From positions 23,883 to 87,882 of the forward strand of contig DPRR01000045.1 in NCBI GenBank assembly GCA_003538625.1: 64,000 nt of DNA. Direction: 5' to 3'. How positions within the stretch are numbered: the stretch's first letter is position 1; each line of letters starts with the position of its first letter. The notes beneath the pieces are model-generated. The model worked only from the letters and a program-made list of their open reading frames with translations. It was not told the origin of the DNA and did not search any database. Made by a program: the position numbers and the translations under genes. This document shows, one piece after another, positions 15,287-24,554 of this stretch. The DNA is from Ignavibacteriales bacterium (lineage in GTDB: Bacteria > Bacteroidota > Ignavibacteria > Ignavibacteriales > Ignavibacteriaceae).

Positions 15287-16195
15287 CTAATAAGTTTCTT
15301 CGTTACCAAAAACGTTAAGTTTGCCGTTAATGTGCTTATTCTTATCAATGATTGTATAAATTTGAGTTGTTGTGCTGTCAATAGATACAACATCAAAGTG
15401 GCAAAAGTCACAATTTTGGTTATCCGGGTGAGTTCCTCCGTTTGCAAATGTAACAGGTAAAGGATTACCGGTTGCAACGTTTCCGTGGCAGGTACCACAA
15501 ACGGAACCTAGTGATTGCGAAGTGAAGGATACAACGTTACTTAAATTTCCGTTCTTAAAGTATCCGTGACAGTATACATTTGCACAGGTACCATTTGTTT
15601 TATCAAATGAGGGATTTGGTATAAAATTTCCGATACTCGGCTGATAATTAAACCCACCGGGAACATTTGTGCTTAATCTTGTAAGCGAACCAAACATAAT
15701 TTCTGCACCCGGAGTTAGGTCTATATGTGCAGGATCAGAAAAACCATTTGGCAAAGTATGGCATTCGTTACAGGAAACTGCGGTTCCTAATTGATTTGTA
15801 GTTAGATGTTTAGTATGTGCGCCAACTCCCCTTTCACTTGAAAGAATAGCTCCATTTAAAGCTCTGGGCGGAGCTATACTTGAGGGATTGGCAAAATCAC
15901 CATGACAGGTATTACAAGCTTCTGGTCCTGCTGGAGTTGTGTGACAGTCATAACAACTAGCCCCTGCTGTTCCTCCGGTGTAACTGGCTGAATGACATTG
16001 TTGACACTGCTTCATATCCCAATCAGCATTTTTTATAAGATTGCCATGAAAATTTGGTGAACTCGGGTTCACTATCCCACTTTCATGGACCGATAATTTT
16101 GGTGCTGAAGTAATAACATCTTCCTTCAGATCACTGCAACTTATAAAAAGTATCGTGCTTAGAATAAGTGTAAAAAATAAAATTGAATACTTCAT
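15287..16195 (-). CDS. heptaheme c-type cytochrome lipoprotein
   Basis: Seven heme-binding motifs are visible: six CxxCH (CQQCH, CYDCH, CNTCH, CNECH, CGTCH, CDFCH) and one CX4CH (CANVYCH). The chosen ATG at 16195 has a GACGGA ribosome binding site and gives a lipoprotein signal peptide ending at FISC. An earlier ATG at 16231 overlaps the stop of the upstream gene but puts twelve charged residues before the signal. The protein is probably an outer-membrane or surface lipoprotein that receives electrons from the 14-heme protein encoded just upstream. CX4CH is typical of OmcX/OmcA-like and related Geobacter-type surface cytochromes. Confidence 0.88.
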   Translation of the reverse strand: MKYSILFFTLILSTILFISCSDLKEDVITSAPKLSVHESGIVNPSSPNFHGNLIKNADWDMKQCQQCHSASYTGGTAGASCYDCHTTPAGPEACNTCHGDFANPSSIAPPRALNGAILSSERGVGAHTKHLTTNQLGTAVSCNECHTLPNGFSDPAHIDLTPGAEIMFGSLTRLSTNVPGGFNYQPSIGNFIPNPSFDKTNGTCANVYCHGYFKNGNLSNVVSFTSQSLGSVCGTCHGNVATGNPLPVTFANGGTHPDNQNCDFCHFDVVSIDSTTTQIYTIIDKNKHINGKLNVFGNEETY

Positions 16196-16223
16196 TATTT
16201 TTTCCGTCAAAATTTTTTCAGTT

Positions 16224-17438
16224 TTAATCATTTACTTGCGAACCATGACAGTAACCACAGAATCCTAAACCTGGCTGTGATTGTGGTGACGCACTGCTGT
16301 GACAGTTATAACATATAGATCCGTTATCACTATGCCAATCACCATGTTCATCTCTCATAAAACCTGCCGGATGTGTTTTTGGATTAGTTCCTTTAATTCC
16401 ATCAGCATCAAAATGACAAGTTATACAAGTAGGATCAGCACCATTAACATCGTGGCAGGACATACATTTTTCAATATCACGTTTTGCCAATGTTGCATGA
16501 TCACCACCGCCGGAACCAACTCCAAAAGTTTTGAATGTGGACTTTAAGTGAGAAGCAGGTACAATTCCTCCAAAAGCAAAATCCTGATTTTCTGATTGAT
16601 GGCATTCAACACAGAAAGTTTCTATTTGGTGGCAAGTCTGGCATTCAGCAGTTTTACCACGCGAATCAATTCCGTGTATAAATCGATAATTAAGTTCGTG
16701 TACCCTGTTTATTGCCTGCTGTTTCGCACCATCAACAAAATTGCTTGGATAATATGGCTGATAGAAATCATTTAATGTGTTTGTCTCAGTTATACCGATT
16801 GTTGCAACATGGCAGGTTTCACAACTTTGATTATCATGACACATAACGCAGTTTGCATTAAATTGTTGTGCAGCAAATTTATGTGTCTTTGCAAAATTTA
16901 CAACTTTATGATCTTGCGGCATTAAATTAACTGTTGAGATGTGGCAGGATTCACATGCATTTGAAGCTACTGTTTTATCATTATGACAGGTATAACAGGT
17001 AGACATTTGCGGATGTGCACCTGAAGATTGCCAGCTGTAATCAACATCACTTAAACCCTGATGACAAGATTCACAAGTTGTACTGCCGCCGGTTAAATGT
17101 ATTTTATGATTAAATAATAATCCTGATTCGCTTTTTACAAGTGCTTCATAAGTATCATCATAGTGACAGGTAGAACATTCTTCCTCATTATCTACCTCAT
17201 GACATGTTGCGCAATTGTCATGATTAGGAAAAAGCGGATCTTTTAAACTTACGCTTTCACTTACAGCAGAATGGCAGGTTTGACAATCAACTAGATCTTT
17301 GTGAAGTGAATGTGAAAATTTTATTCTTCCTTCATTTGAGATAGGCTTGTCTTCGCTTTGTGAACCTATTGCACCAACTAAAAGAAAAACAACAAATCCC
17401 AAAAAGACAAACAGGTATAAAACTTTTAATTTTTGCAT
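16224..17438 (-). CDS. 14-heme c-type cytochrome
   Basis: Fourteen CxxCH motifs lie in 404 residues, with extra His residues between them as likely distal ligands. The N-terminus (about 5-23) is a hydrophobic export signal or anchor, so hemes are attached outside the cytoplasm. Heme density is high, about one per 29 residues, as in electron-transport wires of the porin-cytochrome type. It starts 10 bp after the beta-barrel gene and overlaps the heptaheme gene region, forming one operon. The electron acceptor cannot be told from sequence. Confidence 0.9.
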   Translation of the reverse strand: MQKLKVLYLFVFLGFVVFLLVGAIGSQSEDKPISNEGRIKFSHSLHKDLVDCQTCHSAVSESVSLKDPLFPNHDNCATCHEVDNEEECSTCHYDDTYEALVKSESGLLFNHKIHLTGGSTTCESCHQGLSDVDYSWQSSGAHPQMSTCYTCHNDKTVASNACESCHISTVNLMPQDHKVVNFAKTHKFAAQQFNANCVMCHDNQSCETCHVATIGITETNTLNDFYQPYYPSNFVDGAKQQAINRVHELNYRFIHGIDSRGKTAECQTCHQIETFCVECHQSENQDFAFGGIVPASHLKSTFKTFGVGSGGGDHATLAKRDIEKCMSCHDVNGADPTCITCHFDADGIKGTNPKTHPAGFMRDEHGDWHSDNGSICYNCHSSASPQSQPGLGFCGYCHGSQVND

Positions 17439-17448
17439 AGTTAGAATA

Positions 17449-18714
17449 TTAAATGTTTAAATTAAACCAGTAATTTAGTTTGAAGAATAATCTAAGATCA
17501 TTCTTATAAATTTTGTTATCCATATACTGTCCTTGCAGATCAAATGATAGCATACGGAATGGGCGGATATTTGCACCAACCATTAATGTGGTTAAGTTGT
17601 TTGCTTCATCATCGGGATTTAATTTGTAGGTTGTATATGATAATCCGATTGAGGGCGTAAATAATCCTTCAAAAAAAGTGTATCCTGAGTATAAGGAAAC
17701 TGCATCCAGTTCACCTGCATAACCGAATGTTTTTCTATAATTAATATTTCCATAGGTTGTGGATAGACCAATTCCAACTCTCTGTGAATTTTCATCTTTG
17801 TACTGCACATTACCAAATTTACCAATTACCGTTAACGATTTACTTATCTGGTAGTCTGCACCAATTTCAATTTCGTGAGTATTGCCGTAATCAAATACTG
17901 CAAATATTGAGTTATATCTTATTTTAGGCAGACGATAATTGTAGTAAACATTTATCCCTAATCTATCAACAGCATCAGTTCTCGCATCAAACTCTACCTT
18001 AGAGGTTTGATTAAAATTCAGATCATAATCATATCTGGTATTTATTGAAACTAATTTTGGTTGAGTATAATTTATTTCACCGGTTAAAAATTCATACTGG
18101 TTAGATTTATTCTCGATTTCCACTTGAATTGGATTAAGATCAGGGTTCAATCTGTTTGCGATATACTTTTGCGGCTGAAAGTTTTTGTTTACATAACCAA
18201 GTCCAATTTGAAAATTTGGAATAACGGTAGTTGTAAACTTTCCTCCATAAAGAAAATTTTCTTCAAAGTTTTCTATCAGTTCAAGCTTTTGATAAGCGGG
18301 GACATTGCCCCCAAAAAATGCATTCAACTTAAAATCAGTTTTTTTAAGAGTAAGAGATGCACCATCATAAATTCCGCCGGCAACACTATTGATGATCGGC
18401 TGTCTGCCTAATCTGAAAGTGGCAAGGTCCATTATGTCTCGTGCCTCAAAATAAAGATTGTAAAATCTTAATCTTGGGTCAGATTCCATTTTGGTCATAA
18501 CATCTGTTTCAAAATTAAGATATGATCTAACTGAAACTTTATCATAGTTTAAGTTTAGATTTAGCATCTCGTAAGCTCTTAAATACTGATCCGAGGAATT
18601 AAGAGAATCATATCTCTCAAAAGTGTAAAGTGAGCTTGAGAATCTACCATTAATATTTTGAGCAGAGATAAATGCTGTAGCTCCTAAAAAGAGCAGTAGT
18701 ATAAATTTTTTCAT
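17449..18714 (-). CDS. outer-membrane beta-barrel protein of the cytochrome operon
   Basis: A 421-residue protein with a clear signal peptide (first 18 residues, ending ISA-Q) followed by many alternating hydrophobic and aromatic strands separated by polar turns, as in a 16- to 20-stranded barrel. It has no heme motifs. In porin-cytochrome conduits (MtrB, PioB and OmbB types) a barrel sheathes a multiheme cytochrome across the outer membrane. Its place between the tetraheme and 14-heme genes suggests that job here, although primary sequence similarity to MtrB was not established. Confidence 0.78.
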   Translation of the reverse strand: MKKFILLLFLGATAFISAQNINGRFSSSLYTFERYDSLNSSDQYLRAYEMLNLNLNYDKVSVRSYLNFETDVMTKMESDPRLRFYNLYFEARDIMDLATFRLGRQPIINSVAGGIYDGASLTLKKTDFKLNAFFGGNVPAYQKLELIENFEENFLYGGKFTTTVIPNFQIGLGYVNKNFQPQKYIANRLNPDLNPIQVEIENKSNQYEFLTGEINYTQPKLVSINTRYDYDLNFNQTSKVEFDARTDAVDRLGINVYYNYRLPKIRYNSIFAVFDYGNTHEIEIGADYQISKSLTVIGKFGNVQYKDENSQRVGIGLSTTYGNINYRKTFGYAGELDAVSLYSGYTFFEGLFTPSIGLSYTTYKLNPDDEANNLTTLMVGANIRPFRMLSFDLQGQYMDNKIYKNDLRLFFKLNYWFNLNI

Positions 18715-18749
18715 TTAATTTTCTATCATATTTTTTTTCAATAATGATA

Positions 18750-19295
18750 TTAATTTTGAGTTTTTGGAATTGAGTGCTTAATCTTTTGCCATGCTTCATC
18801 AATGTTCATGTCAACAAAGGTCGGGCTTTCAACATTATGACAGCCAATACAGAATTTTTCAAGATTGTCATGCATAACTAAACCATTCTTTACTGCAAGA
18901 TCCTTATCTTTCATCACTTTCATATCTTTGTAATCTGAACCGGGTCCATGACAAGTTTCGCACTGTACACCATCTTCAATTTTAAATTTCTTGCCTAACA
19001 TCGATGCATCCATACCATAACCGGAAACGTGACATTTTAGACATTCAGCAGTTTCAACAGCAGGAGTCTTGAATCCTTTTTCCGCAGCTATTTGATTAGC
19101 TTTGTCTGTCTTTAATGTTTCATAAGCTTTTGAGTGAGCACTGTTTTGCCAAATGGAGAGTTGACTTCCCTGTTTTTCAGTTTTATGACACATTCCGCAT
19201 GCTTCTGCTCCAATAAAGGAATGACCGTTTTGAGCCTGGAGTAAAATGAAAGGGGAAAAGATGAGTGTCACCAGGATATACATTAAGTGTTTCAT
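18750..19295 (-). CDS. tetraheme c-type cytochrome (c554-like)
   Basis: Four motifs (CGMCH, CLKCH, CETCH, CIGCH) in 181 residues and an N-terminal export signal (about 1-21). The start at 19295 is chosen because TAGGAGG lies 6 bases before it; an upstream in-frame start would spoil the signal peptide. The pattern with an early SIWQNSAHSKAY segment matches the cytochrome c554 or tetraheme group. It is probably the periplasmic donor that feeds the barrel-cytochrome conduit. Confidence 0.86.
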   Translation of the reverse strand: MKHLMYILVTLIFSPFILLQAQNGHSFIGAEACGMCHKTEKQGSQLSIWQNSAHSKAYETLKTDKANQIAAEKGFKTPAVETAECLKCHVSGYGMDASMLGKKFKIEDGVQCETCHGPGSDYKDMKVMKDKDLAVKNGLVMHDNLEKFCIGCHNVESPTFVDMNIDEAWQKIKHSIPKTQN

Positions 19296-19752
19296 AAGAC
19301 CTCCTAAATGATGATTAAATTCTGATGCAATATCTAAAGAATTATTGATAAAGGCAACTAAAAGCAATATTCATTGTTACAAAAATGAAAATTTTTATTA
19401 GCTCACACTTTTCAATCTTCATTAATGAACAATTTAGATACCAAAGGAATACCTTGAATTTATAATTCCATATCATAAAAATTTCTTTGTTTTGAAAAAT
19501 TTAATCAACATTCTCCCAATACTGATAATTGGTATGGTTAATCTTTGCAAACTTTCATAATGCGGTTTAATCTGATGAACACCGCTTGTTGAAATTCTTC
19601 AATTGATTTTTTTTCGTTATGTTTGTTCCGAATTAAAATTAATTTCTTTTAAGTCCGATCTGCTTCAATGATATTCTATCAATTTATCATTTCAGATTTT
19701 CGGTACTAACTATTGTTTCAATCATTCTTTATCTAAATCAAAACCATAATTT
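19296..19752. other. intergenic region upstream of the cytochrome operon and SET gene
   Basis: This 457-bp divergent gap is AT-rich and should hold the promoters for both directions. No strong consensus promoter, operator or RNA gene was recognised. Confidence 0.4.
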
Positions 19753-20160
19753 ATGTTTATGACAACTAATAATTTACTAGTAAAGGATTCATCTGTACAC
19801 GGTCTGGGACTTTTTTCATCCATTAATTATAATGAAGGTCAGATCATAACCACTATCAATGGTGAATTGATTGATGCAGACGAATGTGTACGAAGAGAAG
19901 ATGATGGTAATGTATATATCTTTTATAAGGACGAAAACGAGTACATTGATGCGTCAAATCACGCTCAGTTAAAATATTTAAATCATTCGTGTAATTACAA
20001 TTGTGATATTGATGAAGATGAAAACGGAAATTTAATATTATTTGCAGCCTCAGAAATCAAATCTGGTGAAGAACTAACAATTGATTACGGTTATGAAGAA
20101 ATATATCAGTATTGCACATGCTCTGATTGCGGAAATAAAAATGAAAGTATTTCTAATTAA
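19753..20160 (+). CDS. SET-domain protein (putative lysine methyltransferase)
   Basis: A 135-residue protein that is almost entirely a SET domain. It opens with a GLGLF motif (17-21) and has NHSC (77-80) and ELTIDYG (107-113), the AdoMet/pseudoknot motifs, and a post-SET-like CTCSDC (121-126). These domains methylate lysines; bacterial members are known but their targets are mostly unknown. It is single and oriented away from the cytochrome operon, converging on clpS. A substrate cannot be deduced. Confidence 0.85.
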   Translation: MFMTTNNLLVKDSSVHGLGLFSSINYNEGQIITTINGELIDADECVRREDDGNVYIFYKDENEYIDASNHAQLKYLNHSCNYNCDIDEDENGNLILFAASEIKSGEELTIDYGYEEIYQYCTCSDCGNKNESISN

Positions 20161-20166
20161 ACGGAT

Positions 20167-20457
20167 TTAGGTTAAGATCTGAGTATGTAGAGAAATTTCT
20201 TCAAGAATTGATGAGACCTGAAGACACTGACTTAATGAACCGCTGAATACAATCGCTTTTCCTTTTACGTGTACTTCAAATGCAAAATCCCGGGCTCGTT
20301 CAAAACTACATTTTACTGCAATTATTAACTGATTTATGACTTCTTCAAATGTGTGCCAATCATCATTGTACAAAACTACTCGTGATGAAATATTAACATC
20401 CGATGTTTCTTCTGTTATAGTCTCTACCTGTTTGATTTCATCGGGTTTTAATTCCAT
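20167..20457 (-). CDS. clpS: ATP-dependent Clp protease adaptor ClpS
   Basis: A 96-residue ClpS protein. The hallmark LYNDDWHTFEEV (about 29-40) and the following helix-rich core are present, with a flexible N-terminal tail. ClpS delivers N-end-rule substrates to ClpA or ClpC. It is convergent with the SET gene with only 6 bp between stops. No clp chaperone gene is adjacent. Confidence 0.9.
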   Translation of the reverse strand: MELKPDEIKQVETITEETSDVNISSRVVLYNDDWHTFEEVINQLIIAVKCSFERARDFAFEVHVKGKAIVFSGSLSQCLQVSSILEEISLHTQILT

Positions 20458-20560
20458 AGTTAGAAAATACTTAATTGATTTTTTTTATAAAAGTAAAATG
20501 TAAAATTAAACCGCTCAATGCATTTAAATAACCAAAAATAAAATAATAAACCAATCCTTA

Positions 20561-20594
20561 ATTGATTTTAGAGCACTGTCTCTTTATATTTTTG
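20561..20594 (+). promoter_or_regulatory. promoter candidate for etfBA
   Basis: TATTTTTG at 20587-20594 is an exact TAnnTTTG match. ATTG at 20561-20564 lies 22 bases upstream as a weak -33 box. The start codon follows 32 bp later behind a strong ACGGAGG ribosome site. Confidence 0.45.
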
Positions 20595-20625
20595 TATTAA
20601 AAACTAAGAACTTTACGGAGGTTAA

Positions 20626-21378
20626 ATGAAAATAGCAGTATGTGTTAGTCATGTACCGGACACTGCTACACGAATTAAAATCGGAGCGGACAGAAAAACC
20701 ATCGATTCCGCAGGTGTTACTTATATAATCAATCCATATGATGAATTTGCTGTTGAAGAAGCTCTAAAAACTAAGGAAAAGCTTGGTGGTGATTCATTAG
20801 TATATGCCATAAGTGTTGGTGGTGATGCAAATAAAGAGTCTATTCGCAAAGCGCTGGCTATGGGTGTTGATGAAGGCATTTTACTCAAAGATGATACTCA
20901 AAGAGATTCTTTTGGAATTGCTCATGCACTCGCGGCAGAGATAAAATCACTCGGCTGCGAAATAGCATTTTTCGGAAAACAATCTGTTGATTTTGATAAT
21001 TCCATCACAGGGCAGGTTACAGCGGAATTACTTGATTATAACTGCGTTCCGGTTGTAGTTGATTTTAAATTAGAAGGTTCTAAAATAATAGCGGAACGGG
21101 AAATTGAAGGCGGCAGAGAAGTTGTTGAAACTGAATTGCCAGCTGTAATTACAACTCAAAAAGGATTGAATGAACCGAGATATGCTTCATTAAAAGGTAT
21201 AATGGCTTCGAAGAAAAAAGTTATTGCAGAAAAACCCGCAGCTCAATTTTCAAATTATTCTGAAATAATTGATATGAATCTTCCACCTTCTAAACAACCC
21301 GGAAGAATTTTGGGAACTGACAGCTCTGCAGTAGCAGAATTAGTTAAATTATTACACGAAGAAGCAAAGGTTATATAG
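20626..21378 (+). CDS. etfB: electron transfer flavoprotein beta subunit
   Basis: A 250-residue EtfB. It shows the N-terminal KIAVCVSHVPDT opening, the INPYDEFAVEEAL motif and the later AMP-loop region (about 118-135). A strong ribosome site (CGGAGG) lies 7 bases before the ATG. EtfB binds AMP and, with EtfA, shuttles electrons from acyl-CoA and other dehydrogenases to the quinone pool. It is 10 bp from etfA. Confidence 0.97.
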   Translation: MKIAVCVSHVPDTATRIKIGADRKTIDSAGVTYIINPYDEFAVEEALKTKEKLGGDSLVYAISVGGDANKESIRKALAMGVDEGILLKDDTQRDSFGIAHALAAEIKSLGCEIAFFGKQSVDFDNSITGQVTAELLDYNCVPVVVDFKLEGSKIIAEREIEGGREVVETELPAVITTQKGLNEPRYASLKGIMASKKKVIAEKPAAQFSNYSEIIDMNLPPSKQPGRILGTDSSAVAELVKLLHEEAKVI

Positions 21379-21388
21379 GTATAAAAAT

Positions 21389-22357
21389 ATGGCAAATAAA
21401 ATTTTAGCAATCTTAGAACAAAGAGAAGGATTATTAAAAAAAGTTTCCTTCGAAGCGGCCAGTGTTGCATCAGTGCTGGCTAAAGATTTAAATCTTGAAG
21501 TTGAAGCAGTAGTTGCAGGATCGGAAATAAAAAATCTTAATGAAATTTCTAAATATGGAATAAAAAAAATTGTTCATTTAAAAAGTTCTGATTTCGAAAA
21601 TTATACATCCAGCGGATATACTGAAGCTATTAGTAACTATGCAAAAGAAGTTAATGCTGTTTGTTTGATAATGGGTAATACAGCACTCGGAAATGATCTT
21701 GCCCCCAGATTAGCTGTTAAATTGAATTCCGGTTGCGTTATGGATTCAATAAATCTTCAGGTTGAAACCGGTGAAATCATTGCAACCCGTCCTGTTTACG
21801 CGGGCAAAGCTTTGGTAAAAGTAAAATTATCTTCCGGGATAAAAGTTTACACTATAAGACCAAATGTATTTAAAGCTGTACTGTCTGAAAATTCAGATGC
21901 CGTAATCGAAGTAAAAGAAATTTCATCTCCAAATCTTAGATCAAGAGTTGTTTCATTTAAAAAATCAGAGGGTAAATTAGATGTTGCTGAAGCGGATATA
22001 ATTGTATCCGGCGGTAGAGGGATGAAAGGACCGGAAAACTTTAATCTCATTGAATCGCTTGCGGATTCACTTGGTGCCGCTGTCGGTGCTTCCAGAGCTG
22101 TTGTAGATGCCGGCTGGAGACCTCATCGGGAACAGGTTGGACAAACTGGAAAAACTGTTTCACCATCATTATATGTTGCATGCGGTATTTCCGGTGCTAT
22201 TCAACATCTTGCCGGTATGTCATCATCAAAATATATTGTGGCAATTAACAAAGACAAAGATGCGCCTATTTTTAGTGTTGCTGATTATGGTATTGCCGGA
22301 GATGTTTTTGAAATTTTACCTGCTTTAACGGAAGAGATAAAAAAAATTCGTTCATAA
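21389..22357 (+). CDS. etfA: electron transfer flavoprotein alpha subunit
   Basis: A 322-residue EtfA. The C-terminal FAD domain shows the expected motifs: SGGRGM, GASRAVVDAGW, QVGQTGKTVSP and the GISGAIQHLAGM region (about 205-290). It forms the heterodimer with EtfB encoded 10 bp upstream. No electron-bifurcating partner or quinone oxidoreductase gene is adjacent, so the partner dehydrogenases must be elsewhere. Confidence 0.97.
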   Translation: MANKILAILEQREGLLKKVSFEAASVASVLAKDLNLEVEAVVAGSEIKNLNEISKYGIKKIVHLKSSDFENYTSSGYTEAISNYAKEVNAVCLIMGNTALGNDLAPRLAVKLNSGCVMDSINLQVETGEIIATRPVYAGKALVKVKLSSGIKVYTIRPNVFKAVLSENSDAVIEVKEISSPNLRSRVVSFKKSEGKLDVAEADIIVSGGRGMKGPENFNLIESLADSLGAAVGASRAVVDAGWRPHREQVGQTGKTVSPSLYVACGISGAIQHLAGMSSSKYIVAINKDKDAPIFSVADYGIAGDVFEILPALTEEIKKIRS

Positions 22358-22361
22358 TTTA

Positions 22362-22961
22362 ATGGGTTTAAATTTGGATAAAATTCAGTGCGAAATTTTA
22401 GGGCTATCTACTAATGCTTCTACAGGCGGGGCGTACGCAATTATTTTAAAAGAAATTGATGGCATACGCAGGCTGCCGATAATTATCGGAGCATTTGAAG
22501 CCCAAGCCATTGCTCTTGAAATGGAAGGAATAAAACCACCCAGACCTTTAACTCACGATTTATTAAAAACCCTTGTTGATAATCTTGGGGCAAATGTTGT
22601 TGAGATAGTTGTGAGTGAATTAAAAGAGAATACTTTCTATGCAAAAATAATCCTTGAAGCCTCCGGTTTAACCAACGAAATTGATGCACGTCCAAGTGAT
22701 GCAATTGCTCTTGCCGTTCGTTCGTATGCTCCGATTTATGTTAGCGAAAATGTTATGAATACTGCTGCTTTCATTCCTTCTGATGAAACTGAGATTGCCG
22801 GTTTTGAAAACACAGATTTAGATTCAGATAAAATGCCTCTTTCTAAAGAAGCGCAATTAGCCGCACTTCAGGATAAATTAAGGGAAGCATTGGAGAGAGA
22901 AGAGTTTGAAAGGGCTGCAAAATTAAGAGATGATATTAAGCGGTTGACTCAGAACAATTAA
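22362..22961 (+). CDS. bifunctional nuclease (BFN/DUF151) family protein with UVR motif
   Basis: A 199-residue protein. Residues about 6-135 form a DUF151/BFN domain with the characteristic RRLPIIIGAFEAQAIALEMEG and RPSDAIALAVR motifs; BFN homologues have RNase and DNase activity. The last 40 residues carry a UvrB/UvrC (UVR) motif (LREALEREEFERAAKLRD), an addition found in several Bacteroidota and Ignavibacteriota members. It begins 4 bp after etfA, so it is probably co-transcribed, and overlaps the convergent next gene by 4 bp. Confidence 0.9.
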   Translation: MGLNLDKIQCEILGLSTNASTGGAYAIILKEIDGIRRLPIIIGAFEAQAIALEMEGIKPPRPLTHDLLKTLVDNLGANVVEIVVSELKENTFYAKIILEASGLTNEIDARPSDAIALAVRSYAPIYVSENVMNTAAFIPSDETEIAGFENTDLDSDKMPLSKEAQLAALQDKLREALEREEFERAAKLRDDIKRLTQNN

Positions 22962-24433
22962 TTAAAAACCTTTTTGCCAATTTCACATTCCATACATTTT
23001 TTCTTAATACAATAATTTCTGAAAAGATCTATCATACCCTGATAATACACGCTTCTGAATTTTTCATTTTTTAATCCAAGGGTCTCATTAATCTGATCCA
23101 CAAGATGATTTCCCTCTTTTTGATAATAGTTTAGAAATAAGTCCAGTACTTTTTGCGATAATTCCTTATTGCCATGTATTTCAAAGTAAATGGAATATAT
23201 TGGCAGAATAATATTTATCACAATTTCATCAGCTCTTCCTAAACCGATAAAATATTTTAACAATGATTTCGTTTCCTTATTAAAATTGTAATGCGAAGCC
23301 CAATATCCATCACCTTTAATAATCAACTCATTTCTAAGTTTTGCTATTAATTTATTTACATCGTTATGCTGCTTAAAGATATTTATAAATTTTATAAATT
23401 GTTCCTGAAGTATAATCCTTTCTAATAATCTAGCTCCGGCAGCAATCCTGATAGTTGGAAAATTTTGAGGGCGAAGTTTAAAGTAATTCCAATCATTCTT
23501 ATTTAGTAATCCGGAATCATAATTATTCTTTACGGAGTTCCATAAATCCAAACTTTTTCTGATGTATTCAGAAGTTTCTTCGTTTGGAATATCGACTACG
23601 TCCGGGAAAAGACCACTTATATGAAAAAGTACACTCTCAATTTTTTCTACAGTAGGATTCTGAATGGATTTTAAGAATTTAACATCCACTGCCCTGCTTA
23701 ACTTAAGCATTATATCTTTGTTTTTTGAATAACCAAGTGCTTCAAATACTTGTTCGTAATAAAGCTGCTGCCAGTTTTCTAAATTTTCAAAATCTTTCAA
23801 ATTAAAATCACGCTCAGATATTTCTTTATGAAAATCATGTAAAATTTTTGGCTCTTTAATTTGAAGCTCATTTAACAATATGAGTTCTTTTAATCGTTCA
23901 ATGTTCTTTTCACATTTTTTTCTGAATCTGAGTAGTCCAAGATTTTTTATATAATATAATTTCTCTTTTTGATCTACCTGATGATTTAACTGAGCGCACG
24001 GCATTTTTATTTCATCTTCAGAATTGATAGCCTTTAAGTCCAGCTGTATAGTTTCTTTTATAGAGGATGAGAGATATTGATCAAGTGATAAAGTAGGAAC
24101 TTTTCTTCCACTTTGCGTAACTACAAAAGGATAAGAAGAATCATTTGATAGAACTGCATGCAAAATTACTTTGTTGTAGCGCTGATTAAGGTTATGTCCG
24201 TGAGCTTTCCAATCAGAATGTAAAGTGTCAATCTCAACATCACCGGTAAAAGTAATGTTGCCAATTTTAATACGGGCGTGTCTGTAATCGGGTCCGGCTT
24301 CATCATTATTTCTAACGCCGCAATCCATTATTTCTACAGAAAGACCATCTGCCGTAGTGAGTGTAGAATCCAGACGTTTTTCTTCCCAGATTTTATAGAT
24401 TAACTCTTCTGGAATTTTGGGATTTGTTTTCAA
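22958..24433 (-). CDS. DUF2851 family protein
   Basis: A 491-residue protein of the DUF2851 family found mainly in Bacteroidota relatives. The N-terminal part carries the DEAGPDYRHARI and GDVEIDTLHSDW motifs with a following HGHNLN segment; the rest is helical. Three Cys residues near the C-terminus (CIKKKCMEC, about 479-487) could bind metal. The function is not established. Confidence 0.85.
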   Translation of the reverse strand: MKTNPKIPEELIYKIWEEKRLDSTLTTADGLSVEIMDCGVRNNDEAGPDYRHARIKIGNITFTGDVEIDTLHSDWKAHGHNLNQRYNKVILHAVLSNDSSYPFVVTQSGRKVPTLSLDQYLSSSIKETIQLDLKAINSEDEIKMPCAQLNHQVDQKEKLYYIKNLGLLRFRKKCEKNIERLKELILLNELQIKEPKILHDFHKEISERDFNLKDFENLENWQQLYYEQVFEALGYSKNKDIMLKLSRAVDVKFLKSIQNPTVEKIESVLFHISGLFPDVVDIPNEETSEYIRKSLDLWNSVKNNYDSGLLNKNDWNYFKLRPQNFPTIRIAAGARLLERIILQEQFIKFINIFKQHNDVNKLIAKLRNELIIKGDGYWASHYNFNKETKSLLKYFIGLGRADEIVINIILPIYSIYFEIHGNKELSQKVLDLFLNYYQKEGNHLVDQINETLGLKNEKFRSVYYQGMIDLFRNYCIKKKCMECEIGKKVFN

Positions 24434-24554
24434 TAGTTAGCTCTGATTTGAATTTTAATTTCAAATAGTCTTACAAATATTTTCATTAAATCTATTGTTT
24501 TTTTCTGCATTACTAAAGTGATTATTTTAGTAGCAAATTAAAGGAATTTACTTT

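Noticed and set aside
15058..15498. 146-residue open frame on the minus strand across tRNA-Ser(CGA)
   Set aside because: It covers a tRNA, a terminator and the end of the heptaheme cytochrome gene; the tRNA explains the sequence better and no ribosome site is present.
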